From: Acidobacteriota bacterium
GTDB lineage: Bacteria; Acidobacteriota; Polarisedimenticolia; Gp22-AA2
Assembly (NCBI GenBank): GCA_016202915.1
Contig: JACQNT010000243.1
Span: 1-5,243 of the forward strand
Reading direction: 5' to 3'
Length of the DNA: 5,243 nt
Positions 1 through 5,243 of the stretch are shown piece after piece. The notes under the pieces are model-generated. The model ran no database searches and was not told where the DNA came from. It was given only the letters and a program-made list of their open reading frames with translations. Each line of letters begins with the position of its first letter. Within the stretch, counting starts at the first letter, position 1. The position numbers and the translations under genes were made by a program.

Positions 1-2035
1 GGCTGGAGGCGCCGGTGGCGGTGTCGATGCGGTACAGGTTGCCGCCGCTGCCGTCGGTGCCCAAAAGGGTCTTGGAGCGGACGTGCGTGCAGAGATCAGT
101 GGCCTCGTCGCAGGCGTCGAGGGTACAGGGATTCGAGTCGTTGCAGTTTGGGGGCGTCCCCGCCACGCAGGTCCCGCTCCCCAGGTCGCAGGTCTCGGCG
201 CCGTTGCAGAACAGGCCGTCGCTGCACTCGACGTTTGTCGTGCACCCGGCCTGGCACCTGAACCTGCCCCACCACGTCCCCCAGCGCCCCGTGTCGACCG
301 TCGGGCAGGCGCCGCCGACCTGCGTTTCGGCGTACTCCTGAATCGTCCAGAACGTCCTGTCGTCCACGGGGTCGATGCTCGTGGCGCTGTAGTCTCCCCA
401 GCGGTTGCTGCCGGCCCCGAAATCCTTGTAGTACGACGCCACGCCCGCCTTGAGCAGGCCGACCGGCTCCATCGTCCCGGCCGGATCGGTCGGCTTGCGC
501 GACGTGTAGTAGCCGCTGGCGAAGGTCGATGCGTCGGACCCCGAGAAGCCGAGCGCGGCGCAGCCGTCCGCGTTCACGGCGATCGAGGGGTAGTAGTACC
601 AGCGCGAAGGATCGCCAACCCGCCCCTGCTGCACGGGCCCGTTGGTGCCGCTGCCGTTCGCCAGGCCCGGGTTGATCTCGTACCACGCCACGACGGTTTT
701 CCCGGCGGTGGCGTCGGCCAGGTCATCGACGTTGTGGGTCGTCCAGAGCCTGCCGTTCCGCAACACGGCGTTCAGCAGACGCGTGCTCCCCGTGTCGATC
801 GTCTGGGAGCAACCCGGCTGGGGGGCGCCGGCAACATTGAATCCGTAGCTGGCCACTTCGATGAAACCTCTGTCGGTGAGGACGGGGGAGCCGGACGGAA
901 ACGTGAAATCCTGGATGCGGACGAAATTCCTCTGCGGGGGCCCGGCTAAAAACCACCCCTCGTCGATCAGGTAGGTCGCCGAAGTCGGTCCGAAGGCGTG
1001 CGTCGGCTGCCAGGTGCCTCCAAAAGTATTGGGGCGCGTGAACTCGCTCACCACCAGCGGGCCGCCCGAGAGGAGCGACGCCTTGTTGACGACCCAGTAC
1101 TTGGTCCCCTGGAAGGCAGGCGGGCTGGCGCGATCGAACATGTTGTTCGTCACGTACACCGCGATCGAGTCCACACCGAGCCCGGGGTAGTCGGCCCACT
1201 GCCCGGGGGAGGTGACGTCGGCGTCGATGGCGAAGAGCGTGAATCCCATCGTCGGATCGGAGGAGTTGGATATGGCCACCAGGACCCAGGAGGGGAGCGG
1301 GGGACGGGGGGGCCTGGACACCCCGCCGTCGCTGACCACGATGAAGCGTGCCGAGTACTGGTCGTAGAGGACCTTGGGATCGAACGGCTCGCGGGCGGGG
1401 TCGTTATCGCCGGTGCCCAGTGCCGCCCAGAACGCCTGGAGCGAGATCGGACCGGAGATGATTGCGCCGGTCGACTTATTGAAGATGGCGAAGCCGCGGT
1501 TGAGGATGCTCACCAGATGGGACGGGCCGGCCGCGCCGTGCGTGTCCGGGGGGATGGACGTGTTGTTGTCGAGCATCCCGGCGAAATTGCTGAGGAGGGG
1601 GGGAGCCGCAGGCTCGGGGGCCGGAGAGGGCTCGATGTCCTGGGCCTCCTCCAATACGGTGGGGAGGCCCGGTGGCTCCTGGAGGCTCCGCTCGCTTCCG
1701 GGCGCCGATTCCTGTGGCGCCGCGTCCTGGATCGACTGCTCCGAGCCGGGGAGAGGCAGGGGTCCGGGGACGCTCAGGAACGGTATCACCCACGGCTGGC
1801 GCTCGACGAGCGCCGCATCGAACCGCTCCATCTCCTCCAGGGTCACGGAGACGCCGGGGATCTCGAAGGTGCGGTCCGGGCCGACGCTGGTGCTTCCGAC
1901 GTCCTGCGGCTCCGGCGAGGTGCCGGCGCTCGGGACGATGAACAGCACGAGGACGGCCAGAGGCAGCCCGAGAAAGACCCCGAGCTGACTGAGGCCGTGG
2001 GAAGCGCGCATTCGGTTCCTGTTCGGGCGGACCAT
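1..2035 (-). CDS. Large secreted beta-propeller-like protein with Cys-rich module (C-terminus outside window)
   Basis: An uninterrupted reading frame of 678 codons runs from ATG at 2035 past the window edge with no stop. The start is fixed by GAGGAG four bases upstream; a second ATG eight codons in (2011) is possible. Residues 15-37 form a hydrophobic segment ending in PSAG, read as a signal peptide or anchor. Residues 85-147 are a Pro/Glu/Ala-rich linker. Residues about 148-593 look like a secreted propeller: PDTHGA at 163-168, YYYPSIAV at 480-487, RWGDYS at 545-550 followed by DPVDDRTFW. I know this motif set from bacterial secreted sialidase-like or choice-of-anchor proteins of unknown function. 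Residues 594-649 hold ten cysteines in a CxDGxxCNGxExC pattern, probably disulfide-bonded. After that, LYRIDTATGA suggests the start of another propeller-like repeat. No catalytic residues are recognisable. Localisation (cell surface or secreted) is well supported; function is unknown. Confidence 0.5.
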   Translation of the reverse strand, partial: MVRPNRNRMRASHGLSQLGVFLGLPLAVLVLFIVPSAGTSPEPQDVGSTSVGPDRTFEIPGVSVTLEEMERFDAALVERQPWVIPFLSVPGPLPLPGSEQSIQDAAPQESAPGSERSLQEPPGLPTVLEEAQDIEPSPAPEPAAPPLLSNFAGMLDNNTSIPPDTHGAAGPSHLVSILNRGFAIFNKSTGAIISGPISLQAFWAALGTGDNDPAREPFDPKVLYDQYSARFIVVSDGGVSRPPRPPLPSWVLVAISNSSDPTMGFTLFAIDADVTSPGQWADYPGLGVDSIAVYVTNNMFDRASPPAFQGTKYWVVNKASLLSGGPLVVSEFTRPNTFGGTWQPTHAFGPTSATYLIDEGWFLAGPPQRNFVRIQDFTFPSGSPVLTDRGFIEVASYGFNVAGAPQPGCSQTIDTGSTRLLNAVLRNGRLWTTHNVDDLADATAGKTVVAWYEINPGLANGSGTNGPVQQGRVGDPSRWYYYPSIAVNADGCAALGFSGSDASTFASGYYTSRKPTDPAGTMEPVGLLKAGVASYYKDFGAGSNRWGDYSATSIDPVDDRTFWTIQEYAETQVGGACPTVDTGRWGTWWGRFRCQAGCTTNVECSDGLFCNGAETCDLGSGTCVAGTPPNCNDSNPCTLDACDEATDLCTHVRSKTLLGTDGSGGNLYRIDTATGASS
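86..256 (-). other. Ten-cysteine domain within the secreted protein
   Basis: This stretch encodes residues 594-650 of the secreted protein. Cysteines fall at 594, 598, 604, 610, 616, 623, 631, 637, 642 and 649, with Asp/Asn/Gly between them (CSDGLFCNGAETC, then CNDSNPCTLDAC). The pattern resembles short Cys-rich modules that often occur singly or in tandem in large secreted proteins of Myxococcota and Acidobacteriota. An even number of cysteines fits full disulfide pairing outside the cytoplasm. Whether further copies follow cannot be seen because the gene leaves the window. Confidence 0.5.
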
Positions 2036-2039
2036 GGAA

Positions 2040-2045
2040 CTCCTC
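2040..2045 (-). promoter_or_regulatory. Shine-Dalgarno site of the secreted-protein gene
   Basis: The minus strand reads GAGGAG followed by TTCC and ATG (2035). The spacing of four bases is short but workable. The site supports ATG 2035 over the internal ATG at 2011. Confidence 0.7.
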
Positions 2046-2118
2046 ACTCGTCTCAGAGGCTGGAAACGGACGTGTGCATGCTCAGGTCGCCAGGGGCGTA
2101 CGCCATCCCGGGGAGGGA

Positions 2119-2143
2119 GAGCGGAGGTTCCCGCTCCCGCGGG
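2119..2143 (-). other. Alternative hairpins in the 5' leader of the secreted-protein gene
   Basis: Two stems share bases and exclude each other. One is GAGCGG (2119-2124) with CCGCTC (2131-2136) around a six-base loop. The other is CCCGC (2130-2134) with GCGGG (2139-2143) around TCCC. There is no following U-run, so this is not an intrinsic terminator. Stems of this size arise easily in GC-rich DNA, so function is uncertain. Confidence 0.3.
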
Positions 2144-2184
2144 GGACTCATGTTTCTACAGGGTCGGGGGTACCGATCGAGGGC

Positions 2185-2214
2185 AGTCTAGCGGCAGCCG
2201 CCTTCGTTCGTCAA
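2185..2214 (-). promoter_or_regulatory. Sigma70-like promoter for the secreted-protein gene
   Basis: The minus strand carries TTGACG (2214-2209; five of six matches to the -35 consensus), an 18-base spacer and TAGACT (2190-2185; four of six matches to the -10). Transcription would begin near 2178 and leave a leader of about 143 bases before ATG 2035. The site lies in the gap after the PilZ gene, so the secreted-protein gene can be expressed independently of its upstream neighbour. Confidence 0.5.
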
Positions 2215-2254
2215 GATGCCGTCCGAGGATATTCGTCCGCGGGGGCGACTTTTC

Positions 2255-2974
2255 TCAGAGCCTGGATGGGAGGCCGGGCGTGCCCAGGTGGCTCAGCAGG
2301 AACGACTCCAGGGCGCCGCAATCGGTGCTCGAGACCGCCTGGAACTCGATCCCCATCCCTTGGGCGCCGCCTCCCTGTCCATGATGGCGGACTTTTCCCC
2401 GAGCCTTGATGCTGCGCGAGGCGCTGCCGACGCAGAACACCATCTCGATCTCGGTCCCGATCGGATAGAGGGCCTCGGTCTGGATGAAGCACCCTCCGAG
2501 CGAGAGCGACCGGATCGTGTCGTAGTAGAAGAAGTCTTCGGTGTAGACCCCCACCTCCCGGTGCGCCACGACCAGCTCGGTGCTGATGCGCAGCTCCCGG
2601 CGGTTCGCCAGGTCGAGGAGCGCCTGCAGCCGCGCATAGAGCTCGTTGAGGCGCAGGGGGGTCCCCGCCGCCACCTCGACCGCCCCCAGGTGTTCGCGGA
2701 CCCGCGTGGCCGCATCGGGCGTCGCCACGCAGACCAGCAGCGGGATGCCCTTCCCCAGGAACCGGGACTTGACCAGCCCCAGGCAGGCGCTTTCCTGGGG
2801 TGGCTCCGCCGGGGGGCAGAGGAGCACCAGGTTGGGTTGCGACTGCAATGCGCGATCGAGATCATCCGCCTCGGGGCGGGCCGTCATGATCTGGTAGCCG
2901 AACTTCAGCATCGCCTGCGCGAGGCCGAGAGTCACCGGCAGCCGGTCGGTGACGATCAGGACGGTGCGGGCCAT
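2255..2974 (-). CDS. PilZ-domain protein with degenerate receiver-like N-terminus
   Basis: This 239-residue cytoplasmic protein has two parts. Residues 1-121 follow a response-regulator receiver pattern: beta1 TVLIVTD, beta3 PNLVLL, and a C-terminal GTPLRLNEL matching the usual KP-x-x-EL region. The phospho-acceptor Asp is Cys53 and the conserved Lys is Thr105, so phosphorylation is unlikely. Residues 122-229 match PilZ: R125-xxx-R129 fits the RxxxR c-di-GMP arm, SLSLGG (156-161) fits [D/N]xSxxG with Ser in place of the acidic or amide residue, and GMGIEF (206-211) fits the late PilZ strand. The likely role is a c-di-GMP effector or a PilZ-fold adaptor. ATG 2974 is chosen over an in-frame TTG at 2983 because it opens directly on beta1. 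No Shine-Dalgarno is visible, so translation may be coupled to the small gene 33 bases upstream. It is divergent from the glycosyltransferase gene, suggesting control of polysaccharide synthesis (inference). Confidence 0.85.
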   Translation of the reverse strand: MARTVLIVTDRLPVTLGLAQAMLKFGYQIMTARPEADDLDRALQSQPNLVLLCPPAEPPQESACLGLVKSRFLGKGIPLLVCVATPDAATRVREHLGAVEVAAGTPLRLNELYARLQALLDLANRRELRISTELVVAHREVGVYTEDFFYYDTIRSLSLGGCFIQTEALYPIGTEIEMVFCVGSASRSIKARGKVRHHGQGGGAQGMGIEFQAVSSTDCGALESFLLSHLGTPGLPSRL

Positions 2975-3007
2975 GGGGCGCAATCTAGGGCCGACGGCGC
3001 GCGGGCG

Positions 3008-3201
3008 TCAACCGGACCCCGCGGCGGCCGGCAAGCGGGTCAGATTGTTCCCGGGGTTCCTGTCGATGAGCATGTCGAAGGGATCGATGGCGGCGCCGCC
3101 TCGCGGATGCGCAGGATCCGCCGCACCTCGTCCTTCTGCTTGAGGACGTCGAGGCCATCGAGTACGATGCGCCCTGTGTCGAGCCCCTGTTCCAGGCTCA
3201 T
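3008..3201 (-). CDS. Small hypothetical protein, apparently frameshifted
   Basis: ATG 3201 is preceded by GGAGG at a seven-base spacing, the best ribosome binding site in the window. Read without correction it encodes 53 residues ending at TGA 3042-3040. The first 36 codons (MSLEQGLDTG start, then the charged helix KQKDEVRRILRIREAA) have G or C in almost every third position. From about 3090 this frame turns A-rich at third positions and gives a Ser/Thr/Pro-rich tail. The neighbouring frame takes over with strong G/C third positions and a sensible peptide (IDPFDMLIDRNPGNNLTRL), stopping at TGA 3010-3008. A one-base indel within 3089-3100, in the run cggcgccgcc, would restore a protein of about 63 residues. 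It could be a true mutation or an assembly error. I do not recognise the family. It lies 33 bases upstream of the PilZ gene and is probably co-transcribed with it. Confidence 0.6.
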
Positions 3202-3208
3202 GGCGGAT

Positions 3209-3213
3209 CCTCC
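3209..3213 (-). promoter_or_regulatory. Strong Shine-Dalgarno site of the small gene
   Basis: The minus strand reads GGAGG, then seven bases, then ATG 3201. This site is the main reason to accept the small gene, which would otherwise be dismissed for its short length. Confidence 0.65.
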
Positions 3214-3220
3214 GCAGCGG

Positions 3221-3236
3221 CGATATTACGTTATCG
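3221..3236. promoter_or_regulatory. AT-rich inverted repeat, possible operator or minus-strand promoter region
   Basis: CGATA (3221-3225) and TATCG (3232-3236) flank TTACGT, giving a 16-bp near-palindrome in otherwise very GC-rich DNA. It sits 20-35 bases upstream of ATG 3201, where a -10 element or operator for the small gene/PilZ unit would be expected. The minus strand contains TAATAT and GATAAC as -10 candidates, but no good -35 partner was found. Confidence 0.35.
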
Positions 3237-3296
3237 TGCTCGGGGGCGTTTCGGAAATCTCCGGTCGCCCGTGGAGGCCGGGGCCCGCCGGGCGGC

Positions 3297-3324
3297 TTGC
3301 CTCCCAGGGTCTCACCCATAATAT
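3297..3324 (+). promoter_or_regulatory. Possible promoter of the glycosyltransferase operon
   Basis: TTGCCT (3297-3302) and TAATAT (3319-3324) are separated by 16 bases and resemble a weak sigma70 promoter. The start would fall near 3331, leaving a leader of about 115 bases before ATG 3446. An ATATT/AATAT inverted repeat (3321-3325 and 3333-3337) overlaps the -10 and start region and could be an operator. Confidence 0.3.
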
Positions 3325-3445
3325 TTGAGGGGAATATCGATCCCGCCACCCCTCCGGACGGACCGGACGGGGGCCGACGCGGGAAGGCGCAGGCGGTCCC
3401 GAGGTCCTTCGTGCCCAGATCCGGCAGATCGGACCAGTCACCAGA

Positions 3446-4633
3446 ATGACGCCCGCCGAGCTCTCGACCTACTTCTACATCATCGCCCTCTTCGTCCTCT
3501 TCGACGCGATCAAGATCTTCGTCGAGATCTGGAACCGCCCGGTGCGGCGCTCCTTCTCCTCCGACCTCTCGAAGGTGACGGCCCTCATCCCGACGCACAA
3601 CGGCGCGAAGGTCATCCGCGAGACCGTGGGCGACCTGATCCGCGCCGGCCTGCCGCCCGGCCAGGTCCTGGTCATCGACGACGGATCGACCGACGGCACC
3701 CCGGGGGTGCTGAAGGAGCTCGGGGTGCGCTTCTTCAGCATCCCCAACATGGGCAAGGTGTCGGCGATCAACTTCGGCGTCTTCCGCGTGGGCACCCCCT
3801 ACGTGCTCCTCCTCGACGACGACACGCGGATCGGCAACGCCCGGATCCCGACCTCGCTCCTCGACCACTACGACGCAGTCGCCTTCAACGTCATCCCCGA
3901 TCGGCGCGATCGGTATGGCCCCAGGGGGTCGGGCCCGGTCGCCTCCCTGCAGCGCTACGAGTACTGCAAGTCGATGGAGATCGGACGCCGCTTCCAGGAC
4001 GGGACGGCCAGCATCAGCTGCATCTCCGGGGCGATCGGGCTGTTCAAGAAGGAGCGCCTGCAGGCGTTCCACCACCGGCACACCGGCGTCTTCCAGGGCG
4101 AGGACCTGCAGAGGACGATCATCGAGCTGCTGAACGACGGCAACGTCGTGTTCGTGGACGAGCCGGTGTGGACGGTGGTGCCGGACGACGTGCGCTCCCT
4201 GACGCGCCAGAGGCTGCTCGGCTGGTACCCGGCCCACTACCACATGTTCTTCTCGTACTTCAGGCTGCTGTTCAGGCGCGGGTCGCCCTGGCGGCTGCGC
4301 TACGAGATGGCCTACAACGTGTTCGTGGTCCTCTTCGAGCCGCTGCGCTTCTGGTCGCTGCTGATGATCCTCTACCGGCGCATGTGGGACGAGATGGCCC
4401 TCATCTACATCCTGTACCTGCTCCTCGAGACCTACCCGTTCTTCACCATCCAGCGGAAGATCGACAGCGGCTACAAGTATCTCGTGCTGGCGCTCTACCC
4501 CCTGTTCGGGTTCTGCAACGCGGTGATGCGCGTCGTGGCCTGGTTCGTGTGGCTATACAAGCGCTTCGTGACCGGGGAGATGCGCCGCAAGACGGAGAAG
4601 GACCGGCGATGGAGCCAGCCCGCGCGTCCTTGA
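3446..4633 (+). CDS. Membrane-bound family 2 glycosyltransferase (polysaccharide synthase type)
   Basis: This 395-residue inner-membrane protein probably transfers sugars from a nucleotide-sugar donor onto a growing polysaccharide. Residues 7-28 are a transmembrane helix. The GT-A domain spans about 43-260: LIPTHNG (47-53), VIDDGSTDGT (76-85) for UDP binding, the metal-binding DDD (124-126), SGA (194-196), and GED (218-220), whose D220 is the expected catalytic base. The QxxRW acceptor motif is not canonical: R256-LL-G-W260 takes its place. C-terminal membrane segments are seen near 292-309, 317-335 and 345-371. This layout matches the cellulose, poly-GlcNAc, hyaluronan and chitin synthases. 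Unlike BcsA there is no C-terminal PilZ domain; the protein ends about 24 residues after the last membrane segment. No clear Shine-Dalgarno precedes ATG 3446. The end overlaps the next gene by 25 bases. The sugar and product cannot be told from the sequence. Confidence 0.93.
   Translation: MTPAELSTYFYIIALFVLFDAIKIFVEIWNRPVRRSFSSDLSKVTALIPTHNGAKVIRETVGDLIRAGLPPGQVLVIDDGSTDGTPGVLKELGVRFFSIPNMGKVSAINFGVFRVGTPYVLLLDDDTRIGNARIPTSLLDHYDAVAFNVIPDRRDRYGPRGSGPVASLQRYEYCKSMEIGRRFQDGTASISCISGAIGLFKKERLQAFHHRHTGVFQGEDLQRTIIELLNDGNVVFVDEPVWTVVPDDVRSLTRQRLLGWYPAHYHMFFSYFRLLFRRGSPWRLRYEMAYNVFVVLFEPLRFWSLLMILYRRMWDEMALIYILYLLLETYPFFTIQRKIDSGYKYLVLALYPLFGFCNAVMRVVAWFVWLYKRFVTGEMRRKTEKDRRWSQPARP
4598..4602 (+). 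promoter_or_regulatory. Shine-Dalgarno site inside the glycosyltransferase gene
   Basis: AAGGA lies six bases before ATG 4609, inside the last codons of the glycosyltransferase gene. It decides the start of the downstream gene and implies translational coupling. Confidence 0.6.
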
Positions 4634-5243
4634 ATCGGGCGCCCCTGGGAAGGGGCCTCGGCCGCGCCGCGGCGGCCCTCCTGGCCGTCGCGCTGGGGGC
4701 CGCCGTCCCGGCGTCCGCCCAGGCGCCGCGGCCCGAGGAAGAGGGCCGCAAGGCGGCGGCGCCGCAAGCCCGGAAGCGCCCCCCCGCCGGCAAGCGCGGG
4801 AAGGCGATCCTGACCTGGGAGCACCTGAAGGATTCGGACGGCCGCGAGTTCGAGGACTTCTCGGCCTTCGTGTCGTACCGGCAGGCCTACGTCCAGGTCT
4901 GGTCCGGGGAGTTCACCGATGGCGCGGAGATCGGCGGGTACGTGCGCGACCGCCGGCGCTCCACGTACGGGGGGCTGTACCGGTTCCGCGACGGCTTCGA
5001 TCACGTCCTGCAGTTCAACACCGAGCAGGTGCTGCGCAATGGCTTCGTCGCGGCCGGATCGCTGCGCGCCATCCGGGTCATCCCCGACAACGTCCCGGGA
5101 GACCGGGACCAGCTGCAGGTCGGCGCCGGCTTCGACCGGTACCACGGGGACTACGACTTCCTGTCCTTCCGCGGCGTCAGCGACCCGCGCGAGGGGGGCC
5201 GCTGGACGTTCATCACCTCGCACCGCTTCCACCGCGGCGAGGA
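4609..5243 (+). CDS. Probable outer-membrane beta-barrel protein, YaiO-like (C-terminus outside window)
   Basis: An open frame of 211 codons continues past the window end. The ATG is supported by AAGGA six bases upstream and overlaps the glycosyltransferase end by 25 bases. Residues 1-37 form a signal peptide: Arg-rich n-region, hydrophobic core AAAALLAVALGAA, and cleavage expected after ASA37. Residues 38-65 are a basic Pro/Ala/Lys linker. From about 85 on, short stretches alternate polar and aromatic residues (YVQVW, YGGLYRF, VLQFNTE, LQVGAGFDRY, WTFITSHRF), separated by Gly/Asp turns, as in transmembrane beta-strands of an outer-membrane barrel. The style recalls the YaiO family, but no TPR region is present, so this assignment is tentative. 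Coupling to the synthase suggests a role in exporting or modifying its polysaccharide. It could instead be an unrelated surface beta-protein. Confidence 0.75.
   Translation, partial: MEPARASLNRAPLGRGLGRAAAALLAVALGAAVPASAQAPRPEEEGRKAAAPQARKRPPAGKRGKAILTWEHLKDSDGREFEDFSAFVSYRQAYVQVWSGEFTDGAEIGGYVRDRRRSTYGGLYRFRDGFDHVLQFNTEQVLRNGFVAAGSLRAIRVIPDNVPGDRDQLQVGAGFDRYHGDYDFLSFRGVSDPREGGRWTFITSHRFHRGE

Noticed and set aside
83..949. 288-codon open frame on the plus strand
   Set aside because: It is antisense to the propeller and Cys-rich part of the secreted protein, and the translation is Arg/Ala/Val-rich with no recognisable domain.
2130..2143. Hairpin as an intrinsic terminator for the PilZ gene
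   Set aside because: It lies downstream of the predicted promoter of the next gene and lacks a U-run, so it does not fit a terminator.
998..2191. 397-codon open frame on the plus strand
   Set aside because: It is antisense to the secreted-protein gene and has an Arg/Gly/Glu-rich composition typical of a reverse-frame shadow in GC-rich DNA. The opposite strand has signal peptide, domain motifs and a Shine-Dalgarno.
2216..3328. 370-codon open frame on the plus strand
   Set aside because: It is antisense to the PilZ gene and the small gene. The composition is shadow-like and no family motif is visible, whereas the opposite strand reads as receiver plus PilZ.
3008..4243. 411-codon open frame on the minus strand
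   Set aside because: Most of it lies antisense to the glycosyltransferase, whose motifs are unmistakable, and its product is low-complexity Arg/Asp/Val-rich sequence. Only its last 27 codons appear real, as the frameshifted tail of the small gene.
4495..5232. 245-codon open frame on the minus strand
   Set aside because: It is antisense to the glycosyltransferase end and the barrel gene. The plus strand has a signal peptide and a well-placed Shine-Dalgarno.

Overview
This GC-rich window looks like chromosome from a Gram-negative (diderm) soil or sediment bacterium. The secreted propeller with its Cys-rich 'CxDGxxCNGxExC' module, the PilZ protein and the outer-membrane barrel are all typical of Acidobacteriota, Myxococcota or similar uncultured lineages. 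That placement is inferred from protein style, not from a marker gene. No RNA genes, mobile elements or CRISPR arrays are visible.

Left part, minus strand (1-2035): the N-terminal 678 codons of a large secreted protein that runs off the window. It has a signal peptide or anchor, a Pro-rich linker, a beta-propeller-like domain, a ten-cysteine module and the start of another repeat-type domain. A sigma70-like promoter with a structured leader lies in the 219-bp gap upstream.

Centre, minus strand (2255-3201): a small gene with an excellent ribosome binding site whose coding frame visibly switches part-way (frameshift), followed after 33 bp by a 239-residue protein that fuses a degenerate receiver-like domain to a PilZ domain.

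Right part, plus strand (3446-5243): a membrane-bound family 2 glycosyltransferase of the cellulose/chitin/hyaluronan-synthase type. It overlaps by 25 bp a signal-peptide-bearing, probable outer-membrane beta-barrel protein that is cut off by the window end. The 244-bp divergent intergenic region between the two transcription units holds two AT-rich islands with inverted repeats.

Taken together, the centre and right look like a compact exopolysaccharide locus. A synthase without its own PilZ domain lies next to a divergent stand-alone PilZ protein (a possible regulator acting in trans) and upstream of a candidate outer-membrane export or modification barrel. The functional link is inference from gene order.
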